Assembly (NCBI RefSeq): GCF_002865585.1
Contig: NZ_CP025581.1
Location: forward strand, 2,108,001-2,172,000
Direction of reading: 5' to 3'
Source of the DNA: Nocardioides houyundeii
GTDB lineage: Bacteria > Actinomycetota > Actinomycetes > Propionibacteriales > Nocardioidaceae
DNA length: 64,000 bases
Shown here: positions 56,801 through 64,000 of the stretch, in pieces
How the letters are laid out: each line of letters opens with the position of its first letter
How positions within the stretch are numbered: the stretch's first letter is position 1
Translations under genes and position numbers: made by a program
Notes under the pieces: model-generated
The model's input: the letters and a program-made list of their open reading frames with translations, nothing else
Database searches by the model: none
Told to the model about the DNA's origin: nothing

Positions 56801-57398
56801 CCAGTTCGTCGGACGCACCACCCAGGTCTGGTCCCGGCACCGGTCCAGCGCGGCGTTCCCGCCCGGGTCGCCGTGGCTGCTGCGGTTCTTCGACCGGATC
56901 AGCTGGTACCCGGTGACGGCCGAGGAGCTGCTCGACCTGCGCGCCGACCTGGCCGCCGGACGCGGCACCGTCGACATCACCGAAGGCTCCTTCTCGCTGG
57001 CCGACTACCAGGAGTTCCTGGACCGCGAGGCCGCCTCGATCGCCGACTTCCGGGAGCAGCAGTCGGTGGCCTTCGCGGCCGAGCGCGCGGCGTGGGAGGC
57101 GGCGGGCGAGTTCGACCGCGCCGAGGCTGAGGCGACGCCCGTCGACGGCGCCGTCGACGTCGAGGTGCCTGAGGGCGGCTCACGGGTCGACGCGCCCTTC
57201 GTGGCCAACGTGTGGAAGGTCGAGGTCGCCGCCGGCGACGTCGTGGAGGAAGGTCAGAGGCTGGTGTCGCTGGAGGCGATGAAGATGGAGACCCACGTGT
57301 CCGCACCCGGACCGGGCCGAGTGGTGCACGTGCACGCCAGTCCCGGCACCCAGGTCGCCCCCGGCGACGCGCTCGTGGTGCTGGAGCCGGTCGCGTGA
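53817..57398 (+). CDS. Biotin-dependent urea/guanidine carboxylase
   Basis: 1193 residues. Biotin carboxylase (~1-450: ANRGEIACRV, GGGGGIGM, EVNARLQVEHPVTEE), then KipA-like and KipI-like carboxyltransferase halves (PGLMSTVQDVTGRLGLWQVG; HPSNIHDTAYSVGALDFTGD; TKYNPARTWTAENSVGIGGA), and a biotin domain with EAMKMETH (Lys1156). It adds CO2 to urea or guanidine at the cost of ATP. The two DUF1989 genes next to it point to guanidine. It overlaps both neighbours, so the four-gene operon is coupled. Confidence 0.93.
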   Translation: MSAPGVLLVANRGEIACRVLRTARALGWRTVAVFSDADRGAAHVHLADTSVRLGPTPARESYLDADAVLRAAAETGATAIHPGYGFLSEDADFAERVESAGLAFVGPTPHQLRVFGAKHTAREAAAAAGVPIFPGTGLLRDADDAVAQVEAIGYPVMLKATGGGGGIGMTVCRTPEELRAGHASVTRLAGASFGSTGVFAERYVERARHVEVQVFGDGTGRVVSLGDRDCSLQRRHQKVVEEAPAPGLPATVREQLHTCARALAASLGYRSAGTVEFVYDAERQEASFLEVNARLQVEHPVTEEVTGVDLVAWMLRLATGDTAMLAEHPTGTVPVAGHAVEARVYAEDPSLDFQPSAGLLTRVELPATGAGVRVDGWVETGTEVTTAYDPLLAKVIGTGATREEAVAALAGALASTRMDGIEVNLGMLRAVLELPEFTSARHSTRTLDGAGDPEPRITVVRPGLMSTVQDVTGRLGLWQVGVPPSGAMDGRSLRLGNLALGNDENAAGIECTATGPALVFTHRTRVCVTGAVAAVTVDGSPVPMWEPVDVPAGGTLDIGDATAGLRTYVALAGGLDVPAYLGSAATFTLGQFGGHGGRALRPGDVLRTATGPSGDGSGPVDPHLRPDLGSHWELAVTEGPHGAPEFLTRADMAQLFATSYAVHFNSSRTGVRLVGPKPTWARQDGGEAGLHPSNIHDTAYSVGALDFTGDTPILLGPDGPSLGGFVCPVTVVRADRWKLGQLRPGDTVSFVPVRGADAPSARSLALATHRPGGDGDDGVLRRRAGEVPVTYRRSGDDNVLVEYGDLVLDLGLRARVHALHTALAERSVRGILDLTPGIRSLQVHVDPDVLPVPVLLDLLTEIEDSLPAVSELVVPSRQVRLPLSWDDPACREAVERYTAGVRDDAPWCPSNIEFIRRVNGLASVDDVHRTVFGAEYLVLGLGDVYLGAPVATPLDPRHRLVTTKYNPARTWTAENSVGIGGAYLCVYGMEGPGGYQFVGRTTQVWSRHRSSAAFPPGSPWLLRFFDRISWYPVTAEELLDLRADLAAGRGTVDITEGSFSLADYQEFLDREAASIADFREQQSVAFAAERAAWEAAGEFDRAEAEATPVDGAVDVEVPEGGSRVDAPFVANVWKVEVAAGDVVEEGQRLVSLEAMKMETHVSAPGPGRVVHVHASPGTQVAPGDALVVLEPVA

Positions 57399-59143
57399 CC
57401 CGGGTGCGCGCGGCGTACGCCGCGGTCGGGGCCGTCGACCGGCCCGAGGTCTGGATCAACCTGCGCCCCGAGGCCGAGGTGCAGGCCGAGCACGACGCGG
57501 CGCTGGCCGCCGGCGGACCGCTCGCCGGGCTGCTGCTGGCGGTCAAGGGCAACGTCGACGTCGCGGGCCTGCCCACCACGGCCGGCTGCCCGACGTACGC
57601 CGACGGGCCGGCCGCCGCCGACGCCGCGGCCGTGGCGCGGTTGCGCGCGGCCGGTGCCACGGTGCTGGGCGCGACCAACCTGGACCAGTTCGCCACCGGA
57701 CTGGTCGGGCAGCGCAGCCCCTACGGCGGCGTGCGCGACGCCCGGCGTCCGACGTACGTCTCGGGAGGCTCGAGCTCCGGCTCGGCGGTCGCCGTGGCCC
57801 TGGGCCTGGCCGACATCGCGATCGGCACCGACACCGCCGGCTCCGGGCGGGTCCCCGCAGCCTTCCAGGGGCTGGTCGGGATCAAGCCGACCCTGGGCGT
57901 GGTCTCCACCGCCGGCGTGGTGCCGGCCTGCCGCTCCTGGGACGCGGTCACCATCTTCGCCCGCGACCTCGACACCGCCGAGACCGCGATGGGGATCATG
58001 GCCGGCGGGCCTGGCACCCGCCCCTGGCCGGCGGACGCCCCACTGGCCGCCCCGCCCGGCGCTCGTGTCGCGGTGCCCGACGACCTCGGAGGCCTCGCCC
58101 CGGGCTGGGCTGCGGCCTTCGATGCCTCCGCGGAGCGGCTGCGAGCTGCGGGCTGCACGGTCGAGACGGTCTCCTTCGCACCGTTCCTAGAGGCCGCCCG
58201 GCTGCTGTACGACGGCGCCCTGGTGGCGGAGCGGCACGCCGCGGTCGGTGCGTTCATCGACGCCCACCACGACGACCCCGACTCCGGGATCGATCCCACC
58301 GTCGGCGGGCTCATCGCCCGGGCCGGGACCCTCAGCGGGTCGGCCATGGTCCGCGACCTGGCGCGCCTGGCGGAGCTGGACGCGGTGTGCGCGGAGGTGA
58401 TGAGCCGCTACGACGCCCTGCTCGTGCCCACCGCGCCGGGCCACCCGACGCAGGCGGCGGTCGCCGCCGACCCGATCGGGGTGAACTCCTGGCTGGGGAC
58501 CTGGACCAACTTCTGCAACCTCCTCGACCTCTCCGGGGTCGCCGTCCCGGCCGGCACCGTGGACGAGGGGGCCGCCGGGGTCGCCCAGTTCGGGGTGACC
58601 GTGCTGACCCCGGCCTTCCACGACGGCGTCGCCGCGGACCTGGCGCGCCTGGTCGCCGTGGCGCCGGCTCCGGTCGCCGCTGCGGGGGCCGCCGCTCCGG
58701 TGACCGCGCGGCTCCCGTGGCCGGTGGCCGCGGGGGCCTCCTCGGTGCCGCTGATGGTCGTGGGCGCCCATCGCCGCGGCCAGCCCCTCGAAGGTGAGCT
58801 GACCTCGCGGTCCGCGCGGTGGGCGGGCACGGTGCGCACCTCCTCGACGTACCGTCTGCTGGCTCTGGACACGGTGCCGCCCAAGCCGGGGCTGGTCCGG
58901 GTCCCGCTCGGCGACGGCGGCGGGGTGTCGGTGACCGGCGAGCTGTGGCAGCTCCCGGTCGCGGCGCTGGGCGACTTCCTGGCCGCGCTCCCGGAGCCGA
59001 TGGCGCTGGGGCGCGTGGAGCTCGCCGACGGGTCCTGGGTTCCCGGCTTCGCCTGTGCCGCTGACGCCGCGGCCGCGGGGCGCGACATCTCCGAGCACGG
59101 CGACTGGCTGCGCTACCTGGAGGCCACCGCGGTATCCGGCTGA
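57395..59143 (+). CDS. Allophanate hydrolase
   Basis: 582 residues. Amidase-signature domain with the Lys-cisSer-Ser triad Lys51 (LLAVKGNVD), Ser126 (SGGSSSGS) and Ser150 (DTAGSGRVPA), then a C-terminal domain (~440-582) typical of AtzF/DUR1,2-type enzymes. It turns allophanate into two ammonia and two CO2, the last step of the pathway. GTG start overlaps the carboxylase stop (GTGA). Confidence 0.94.
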   Translation: MTRVRAAYAAVGAVDRPEVWINLRPEAEVQAEHDAALAAGGPLAGLLLAVKGNVDVAGLPTTAGCPTYADGPAAADAAAVARLRAAGATVLGATNLDQFATGLVGQRSPYGGVRDARRPTYVSGGSSSGSAVAVALGLADIAIGTDTAGSGRVPAAFQGLVGIKPTLGVVSTAGVVPACRSWDAVTIFARDLDTAETAMGIMAGGPGTRPWPADAPLAAPPGARVAVPDDLGGLAPGWAAAFDASAERLRAAGCTVETVSFAPFLEAARLLYDGALVAERHAAVGAFIDAHHDDPDSGIDPTVGGLIARAGTLSGSAMVRDLARLAELDAVCAEVMSRYDALLVPTAPGHPTQAAVAADPIGVNSWLGTWTNFCNLLDLSGVAVPAGTVDEGAAGVAQFGVTVLTPAFHDGVAADLARLVAVAPAPVAAAGAAAPVTARLPWPVAAGASSVPLMVVGAHRRGQPLEGELTSRSARWAGTVRTSSTYRLLALDTVPPKPGLVRVPLGDGGGVSVTGELWQLPVAALGDFLAALPEPMALGRVELADGSWVPGFACAADAAAAGRDISEHGDWLRYLEATAVSG

Positions 59144-59185
59144 GGGTCAGGCTGAGGGTCCGCCTCCCACGCCGATCCCGGGGCC

Positions 59186-59191
59186 TAGACT
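59186..59191 (+). promoter_or_regulatory. -10 box TAGACT before the tetR gene at 59198
   Basis: TAGACT, six bases (CTCGCC), then the GTG at 59198. Leaderless spacing. Confidence 0.5.
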
Positions 59192-59197
59192 CTCGCC

Positions 59198-59788
59198 GTG
59201 CCCAAGATCGTCGACCACGACGAGCGTCGACGACAGGTGGTGGCGGCCGCCTGGCGGATCATCGCCGCCGAGGGCGTGGACGCCGTCACCATGCGGCGCC
59301 TCGCGGACGAGCTGGGACTCTCCAACGGGGCGCTGGCGCGATACTTCCCGGCGAAGGCTGACATCGTGGGCGCCGTCTTCAGTGCCGCGACCGACGCGAC
59401 CCACGAGCGGTTCCTCGCCGCCGGCGGCGACGTCCTGACCGGCTCGAAGGCCCTGCGGGCGCTGCTGCACGAGATGTTCCCCTTCGACGACGTCACCCGG
59501 CGCGAGGCGCTGATCGTCATCCCGTTCTTCGACTACGCCCAGCACAACGAGCGGCTCCAGGGCATCTGGCAGGACTTCGTCGAGCTGGAGCGACCGCTGC
59601 TGGACCGCATCTTCGACGAGATGGTCCTCGAGGGCACCGCCCGCCCGGACCTGGACCGCACCACGGCGCTGGACTTCTTGTTCACCGTCGTGTCGGGCGC
59701 CCAGGCCAACCCCCTGCTGCTGCCCGAGACCGGCACCGAGGAACGGCTGCAGGCGCTGGTCGAGTCGGTCCTGCGCGCCCTCGCCTGA
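59198..59788 (+). CDS. TetR-family regulator of the amine oxidase operon
   Basis: 196 residues. RRRQVVAAAWRIIAAEGVDA, VTMRRLADELGLSNGALARYF then KADIVGAVF: a TetR/BetI-like DNA-binding domain. The C-terminal half is helical and resembles the TetR_C_6/BetI group. It lies 54 bases after allophanate hydrolase, and a strong palindrome lies downstream, before the amine oxidase, so it probably represses that operon in response to an amine. Confidence 0.87.
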   Translation: MPKIVDHDERRRQVVAAAWRIIAAEGVDAVTMRRLADELGLSNGALARYFPAKADIVGAVFSAATDATHERFLAAGGDVLTGSKALRALLHEMFPFDDVTRREALIVIPFFDYAQHNERLQGIWQDFVELERPLLDRIFDEMVLEGTARPDLDRTTALDFLFTVVSGAQANPLLLPETGTEERLQALVESVLRALA

Positions 59789-59894
59789 CCCGCCCACCCC
59801 ACTCTGGCCCGGCGCCCCGTACGGCGTCCTGCGGGCGTCCTGTGCGTTGGTGGACACGCAACGCATACAGGGTCTTCTTCCGCCCGAAACACAT

Positions 59895-59913
59895 TAATCA
59901 ACGATGTTGATTA
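59895..59913. promoter_or_regulatory. Palindromic operator before the amine oxidase operon
   Basis: TAATCAAC and GTTGATTA around GAT, a perfect 8-base inverted repeat. It overlaps TATGTT (59912-59917), a likely -10 box, so binding would block the promoter. The AT-rich block stands out in an otherwise GC-rich gap of 180 bases (59789-59968), which holds no other clear signal. Confidence 0.8.
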
Positions 59914-59968
59914 TGTTCCGAGGAACCGGCGCATGACCGGCGAGCATGCGGCCTCGAAAGGTGCTTCC

Positions 59969-61924
59969 ATGACCCTGACCGACGTCTCCGTCACCACCGC
60001 CCACCCGCTCGACCCGCTCAGCGCGGCCGAGGTCGAGACGGCGGCCGGCATCGTGAAGGCCAGCCGGTATGCGAGCGAGACCCTCAAGTTCGTCACGATC
60101 GCCCTGGCCGAGCCGACCAAGCCGGCGGGCCTGGTGTTCACCGGCGACGAGGCGCGCCAGGCCTTCGTCGTGGCGTTCGAGACCGCCGAGCAGCTGATCT
60201 ACGAAGGGGTCGTCGACCTGGGTGCAGCCCTCGTCGAGTCCTGGACGCCCGTGCCCGGTCGTTTCCCCTCCTACCTGGCCGAGCACTTCTTCCTCATCGA
60301 GGAGGGCGTCAAGGCAGATCCCCGCTGGCAGGAGGCGATGCGCAAGCGCGGCGTCACCGACTTCGACCTGTGCATGGTCGACCCGTGGCCCGCGGGCTAC
60401 TACGGAGCCGAGGACGACCACGGGAACAGTCCCTGGATCTCGCGACCCCTCACCTTCGTGCGCACCGCGGAGGGCGAGAACGGCTACGCCCGCCCGGTGG
60501 AGGGACTGATCGTGAAGTTCGACCTCTCGACCAACGCGGTCCTCGAGGTGGAGGACCTCGAGGTGGTCCCGTTGCCGCCGCAGGCCGGCAACTACCTGGA
60601 CCGCTTCATGTTCACCGAGGAGAACCGCCCGGCCCTGACCGAGCCGCGGGAGGGCATGAAGGAGATCGCCATCACCCAGCCCGACGGTGCCTCCTTCACC
60701 GTGGACGGCTACCAGGTGGAGTGGCTGAACTGGCACGTCCGCGTCGGCTTCAACCCCCGCGAGGGCCTCACCCTCCACGACGTCTCCTACACCGACCGCG
60801 GCACCCGGCGCCCGATCATGTGGCGGGCCTCGCTCTCGGAGATGGTGGTGCCCTACGGCGACGTCGCGCCCACCCAGCGCAACAAGAACGTCTTCGACAT
60901 GGGCGAGGTCGGCATGGGCCTCTCGGCCAACTCCCTGGTGCTGGGCTGCGACTGCCTCGGGGAGATCTACTACTTCGACGGGGTGGTCAACGACTCCGCG
61001 GGCAACGCCGTCGTCATCCCCAACGCCATCTGCATGCACGAGGAGGACTTCGGCGTCGGCTGGAAGCACACCGACTTCCGCACCGGCGAGCTCGCCGTGC
61101 GCCGGTCCCGCCGATTGGTGATCTCGATGTTCTGCACCGTGGGGAACTACGAGTACGGCTTCTTCTGGTACCTCTACACCGACGGCTCGATCGAGTTCGA
61201 GACCAAGCTCACCGGCATCCTGACCACCAACTCGATCGCGGTCGGCGAGAGCTCCAAGTACGGCAACCTGGTGGCACCCGGGCTCTACGGTCCGCACCAC
61301 CAGCACTTCTTCAACGTGCGCATGGACATGACCGTGGACGGCGAGAACAACACCGTCCACGAGGTCGACTCGGTGCCGGAGGAGGACGGGGAGCTCAACA
61401 GCTGGGGCAACGCCTGGTACACCCGGTCCACCCCCATCACCTCCGAGGCCGAGGGCGCGAGGGACTGGAAGTACGAGACCAACCGCTACTGGGTGGTCAA
61501 GTCCGACAAGCTCAACGAGCTCGGCGAGGCCACGGCGTACAAGATCGAGCCTCGTGGCGTGGTGGCGCCCTTCGTGATGCCGGGCAGCCACATCTACGAC
61601 CGCGCCCGCTTCGTGCAGCATCCGCTCTGGGTCACCGCCTACGACCCCCGGGAGCTGTACGCCGCCGGCGACTACATGTACCAGTCGGGCGAGGTCCAGG
61701 GCCTTCCGGTCTACCTCGAGGACGACGCGCCCTTGGAGGACACCGACGTCGTCGTCTGGTACTCCCTGGGCACCCACCACGTGGTGCGTCCCGAGGACTG
61801 GCCCGTCATGCCGGTGGCCTACATCGGGTTCCACCTCAAGCCCGTCGGCTTCTTCGACGGCAACCCGGCGCTCGACCTGCCGAAGTCCGCCCCGACCGGT
61901 GGCCACTGCCACGCCGAGAACTAG
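59969..61924 (+). CDS. Copper-containing primary-amine oxidase
   Basis: 651 residues. TPQ precursor Tyr394 in VGNYEYGFFWYLY, catalytic base Asp298 in YGDVAPTQ, copper ligands His444 and His446 in HHQHFFNVRMD, and a later His in GTHHVVRPEDWPVMP. It oxidises primary amines to aldehydes with release of ammonia and hydrogen peroxide. No signal peptide, so cytoplasmic as in related Arthrobacter enzymes. The ATG at 59969 has AAAGG 8 bases upstream; the ATG at 59933 (12 residues more) is possible. Confidence 0.95.
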   Translation: MTLTDVSVTTAHPLDPLSAAEVETAAGIVKASRYASETLKFVTIALAEPTKPAGLVFTGDEARQAFVVAFETAEQLIYEGVVDLGAALVESWTPVPGRFPSYLAEHFFLIEEGVKADPRWQEAMRKRGVTDFDLCMVDPWPAGYYGAEDDHGNSPWISRPLTFVRTAEGENGYARPVEGLIVKFDLSTNAVLEVEDLEVVPLPPQAGNYLDRFMFTEENRPALTEPREGMKEIAITQPDGASFTVDGYQVEWLNWHVRVGFNPREGLTLHDVSYTDRGTRRPIMWRASLSEMVVPYGDVAPTQRNKNVFDMGEVGMGLSANSLVLGCDCLGEIYYFDGVVNDSAGNAVVIPNAICMHEEDFGVGWKHTDFRTGELAVRRSRRLVISMFCTVGNYEYGFFWYLYTDGSIEFETKLTGILTTNSIAVGESSKYGNLVAPGLYGPHHQHFFNVRMDMTVDGENNTVHEVDSVPEEDGELNSWGNAWYTRSTPITSEAEGARDWKYETNRYWVVKSDKLNELGEATAYKIEPRGVVAPFVMPGSHIYDRARFVQHPLWVTAYDPRELYAAGDYMYQSGEVQGLPVYLEDDAPLEDTDVVVWYSLGTHHVVRPEDWPVMPVAYIGFHLKPVGFFDGNPALDLPKSAPTGGHCHAEN

Positions 61925-61941
61925 CAGAACAGGACCACGAC

Positions 61942-63435
61942 ATGACGCAGACCGCGGAGGTCCTGACTCCGGGACCCGAAGGACAGCCCCAGAGGAACCG
62001 GCTCGGCGGCTCGCTCGGCGCCGGGGCCATCGTGTTCATGGTGGTCGCCGCCGCCGCACCCCTCACCGTCATCGGCGGCGGCTTCCCGCTGGCGGCGCTG
62101 CTCGGCAACGGCGCCGGCGCGCCAGCCATGTTCGCCATCGGCGGCGCCATCCTGCTGCTCTTCGCCGTCGGCCTCGCCACGATGAGCCGCTTCGTCTCCA
62201 AGCCCGGCGCGTTCTTCACCTACGTGGGCTACGGACTCGGCCGCCCCGCCGGGCTGGCGGCGGCCTGGATCGCGATCCTCACCTACGTCGCGGTGCAGCT
62301 GTGCGTCTACGGCTTCATCGGCCTGGCCCTGGGTGGCTGGGTCGCGGACAAGACCGGGCTCGACCTGCCCTGGTGGGTGTGGTCGCTGGTGCTGGTCGGC
62401 GTGGTGGGCGTGCTGGGCTACCGCCACATCGAGCTCAGCTCGAAGGTGCTCGGCGTGCTGCTGATCGCCGAGGTCGGCATCGTGGTGCTGCTGGCCCTGG
62501 TCATCCTGTTCCAAGGGGGTGCCGACGGCATCTCGGCCAGCTCGTTCGAGCCGGACACCGTCACCTCGGGCAGCCCTGGCCTGGCGCTGATGTTCTGCAT
62601 GGCCGGCTTCATCGGCTTCGAGGCCACCGCCATCTTCCGGGACGAGGCCCGTGAGCCGGAGAAGACCATCCCCCGGGCGACGTACGGCGCGGTGCTGCTG
62701 ATCTCGGTGTTCTACACCTTCTCCTCGTGGGCGATCGTGCAGGGCTGGGGCGAGGGCTTCGCCGTGGAGGTGGCCGAGGACCTCGACGGGTTCATCGTGA
62801 CCACCGGTGACCGCTACCTGGGGGCGCCGGGTGCGGAGATCGTCAACATCCTGCTGATCACCTCGCTGTTCGCCTGCATCCTGTCCTTCCACAACGTCAT
62901 CACCCGGTACGCCCACTCGATGTCCAACGCGGGCCTGCTCCCCCGCCAGCTCGGGTCGGTGCACGAGTCCCAGCGGTCCCCGCACGTGTCGTCGCTGATC
63001 ACCTCGATCGTCGGGTTGGTCGCGGTCGCGCTCTTCGCCGCCTTCGGTCTCGACCCCTACCTGGAGGTGTTCACCTGGTTCAGCGGCATCGCGACCGTGG
63101 CCGTGGTGGTCCTGATGGCCCTGACCTGTGCGGCCGTCATCGTCTACTTCGCCCGCAACAAGGTCGAGGCGACGATCTGGCACACCGCTGTGGCACCGGT
63201 GCTCGGGTTCCTCGGGCTGGCGGTCGTCACGGTCATCCTGTTCTCCAACTTCTCCCTGCTGCTCGGCGACGTCGACGAGACGGGCGCTCCGCGGACGGGG
63301 TCGTTGACCATCACGTTCCTGGTTGCCATGGCGGCGTTCCCGGTCTTCGGGCTGGTGCAGGCGGTCTGGCTCAAGCGGAGTCGACCGGGGGTCTACGAGA
63401 CCGTCATCGACACCATCTCGGAGCCGGCCCCGTGA
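61942..63435 (+). CDS. APC-family amino acid/polyamine permease
   Basis: 497 residues, about 12 membrane helices. GAIVFMVVAAAAPLTVIGGG, then GYGLGRPAGLAAAWIAI and FIGFEATAIFRDEAREPEKTIPRATY, the APC signature region. It lies 17 bases after the amine oxidase and should import its amine substrate. The exact ligand is not evident. Confidence 0.92.
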   Translation: MTQTAEVLTPGPEGQPQRNRLGGSLGAGAIVFMVVAAAAPLTVIGGGFPLAALLGNGAGAPAMFAIGGAILLLFAVGLATMSRFVSKPGAFFTYVGYGLGRPAGLAAAWIAILTYVAVQLCVYGFIGLALGGWVADKTGLDLPWWVWSLVLVGVVGVLGYRHIELSSKVLGVLLIAEVGIVVLLALVILFQGGADGISASSFEPDTVTSGSPGLALMFCMAGFIGFEATAIFRDEAREPEKTIPRATYGAVLLISVFYTFSSWAIVQGWGEGFAVEVAEDLDGFIVTTGDRYLGAPGAEIVNILLITSLFACILSFHNVITRYAHSMSNAGLLPRQLGSVHESQRSPHVSSLITSIVGLVAVALFAAFGLDPYLEVFTWFSGIATVAVVVLMALTCAAVIVYFARNKVEATIWHTAVAPVLGFLGLAVVTVILFSNFSLLLGDVDETGAPRTGSLTITFLVAMAAFPVFGLVQAVWLKRSRPGVYETVIDTISEPAP

Positions 63436-63908
63436 CCACCCGACGGGACAGCCAACGGGACCTGGGCAGGCTCGGCGCCGCGCTGGTGACCTCGGCCGTC
63501 GGTCTCCACCTGCTGATGCTGCACCACATGTCGGCGGGCCCGGCCGCGCTCATGGTGGTGATGGTGGCCCTCTGCGCACCCTGCGGAGTCGCGCTGTGGC
63601 GCGGCGGCTCACCGCGGGCCTGGGCCACCACCGGGGTGATGGCCGGGCTGATGCTCGGGGTGCACCACGCGTGGGCACTGCACGAGACGGCCGGCCACGG
63701 CGCGGTGCTGAGCGCACTGGCCACCGCTGTCGCCTCGGCCGAGATCGCGTTGGCTGTCATCGCCTTGGCAGTGCGCCACCGCCGACGTCCGTCGGCTCAG
63801 ATCAAGGTGACGGGCGCCTGTCGCCACGGTGCCACCGTGGCATCGGGATCGGCGTACTCCTCGGGGAGGTCGTCGGTCATCGCGAGAGCAGAGTCCATCC
63901 GTCCGTAG
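63432..63908 (+). CDS. Small membrane protein of unknown function
   Basis: 158 residues if read to the first stop. Three or four hydrophobic helices in the first ~120 residues (LGAALVTSAVGLHLLMLHHM, AALMVVMVALCAPCGVALW, ALATAVASAEIALAVIALAV), then a polar tail. The first helices are His- and Met-rich (HLLMLHHM, HHAWALHETAGH), which could bind copper, useful beside a copper amine oxidase. GTG start overlaps the permease (GTGA). The last ~112 bases overlap the gene on the other strand, so the true end may be earlier. Confidence 0.65.
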   Translation: MTTRRDSQRDLGRLGAALVTSAVGLHLLMLHHMSAGPAALMVVMVALCAPCGVALWRGGSPRAWATTGVMAGLMLGVHHAWALHETAGHGAVLSALATAVASAEIALAVIALAVRHRRRPSAQIKVTGACRHGATVASGSAYSSGRSSVIARAESIRP

Positions 63909-64000
63909 CCGACGAACGTCCCGACCAGCAGGCACAGCTCCATCACCTCCGGCGAGGTGAAGTGCTGGTGCAGCCGGGCGAAGGTCGCGTCGTCGACCCG
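63797..64000 (-). CDS. Carboxymuconolactone decarboxylase-family (AhpD-like) protein, C-terminal part
   Basis: Only the last 67 codons are in the window (5' end beyond 64000). The translated end has FARLHQHFTSPEVMELCLL, then VGTFVGYGRMDSALAM, which is the helical C-terminal pattern of carboxymuconolactone decarboxylase-type proteins. The stop is at 63797-63799. It faces the small membrane protein gene, and the two overlap by 112 bases, which is unusual. The active-site CxxC, if any, lies outside the window. Confidence 0.75.
   Translation of the reverse strand, partial: RVDDATFARLHQHFTSPEVMELCLLVGTFVGYGRMDSALAMTDDLPEEYADPDATVAPWRQAPVTLI

Noticed and set aside
1..64000. tRNA genes, CRISPR arrays, insertion sequences, phage attachment sites
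   Set aside because: None seen: intergenic gaps are all under 200 bases, and no transposase, integrase, spacer-repeat pattern or tRNA-like cloverleaf was recognised by eye. A dedicated search could still find a small element.

Overview
The window is chromosomal DNA of a very GC-rich actinobacterium. The housekeeping gene orders (rarA / two small membrane-linked genes / alaS / ruvX / mltG / aroE / prepilin peptidase / aroCKBQ / efp / nusB; yajC / ruvBAC / yebC / pdxT / pdxS; pgsA / HIT / thrS), together with TAGACT-type -10 boxes placed 6-9 bases before start codons and a TCGAAC-N4-GTTCG LexA box, point to Propionibacteriales, most likely a Nocardioides relative. The genus is inferred from gene order and protein style; no search was run. 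There is no tRNA, rRNA, CRISPR array or insertion sequence, and no gene-free stretch above 300 bases.

Layout. 0-3.2 kb: end of a PucR-type regulator, an ATP-dependent DNA ligase and a TetR regulator. 3.3-6.1 kb: a methyltransferase with a long coiled coil and a two-domain GT2 glycosyltransferase, probably for a surface glycan. 6.2-18.7 kb (minus strand): one long run holding five shikimate-pathway genes (aroE, C, K, B, Q) with alaS, ruvX, mltG, efp, nusB and rarA, joined mostly by 4-base stop/start overlaps. 18.7-22.6 kb: aspS, hisS and a metallo-beta-lactamase-fold hydrolase. 22.7-27.2 kb: a DUF349 protein, the (p)ppGpp enzyme Rel, apt and yajC; secD and secF, which normally lie between yajC and apt, are absent. 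27.3-37.3 kb: ruvBAC under a LexA box, yebC, pdxT/pdxS with an unknown gene between them, a spermidine-synthase-like gene, pgsA, an inositol-phosphatase-like gene, a HIT protein and thrS. 37.4-39.99 kb: DUF2231 protein, RtcB and a VOC protein.

40-63.4 kb is an accessory nitrogen-scavenging island built from three TetR-centred modules. Module 1: an MBL hydrolase-TetR operon faces a seven-gene operon (peptide-type ABC importer, two isochorismatase-like cysteine hydrolases, MFS carrier); both carry a nearly identical palindrome in the promoter. Module 2: a TetR gene, a sodium:solute symporter with a third cysteine hydrolase, and a divergent operon of two DUF1989 proteins, a biotin-dependent urea/guanidine carboxylase and allophanate hydrolase; a 26-bp palindrome lies in the divergent promoter and a related half site before the symporter. 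Module 3: TetR, a palindrome, a copper amine oxidase, an amino-acid/polyamine permease and a small membrane protein. My reading is that amines, guanidine and other amide-rich nitrogen compounds are imported and broken down to ammonia here, some through allophanate.

Sequence quality. Five genes (methyltransferase, aroB, aroE, a DUF948-like gene, the DUF349 gene) are frameshifted, and in each case adding one base to a short G or C run restores the family sequence. This looks like systematic homopolymer under-calling rather than gene decay.
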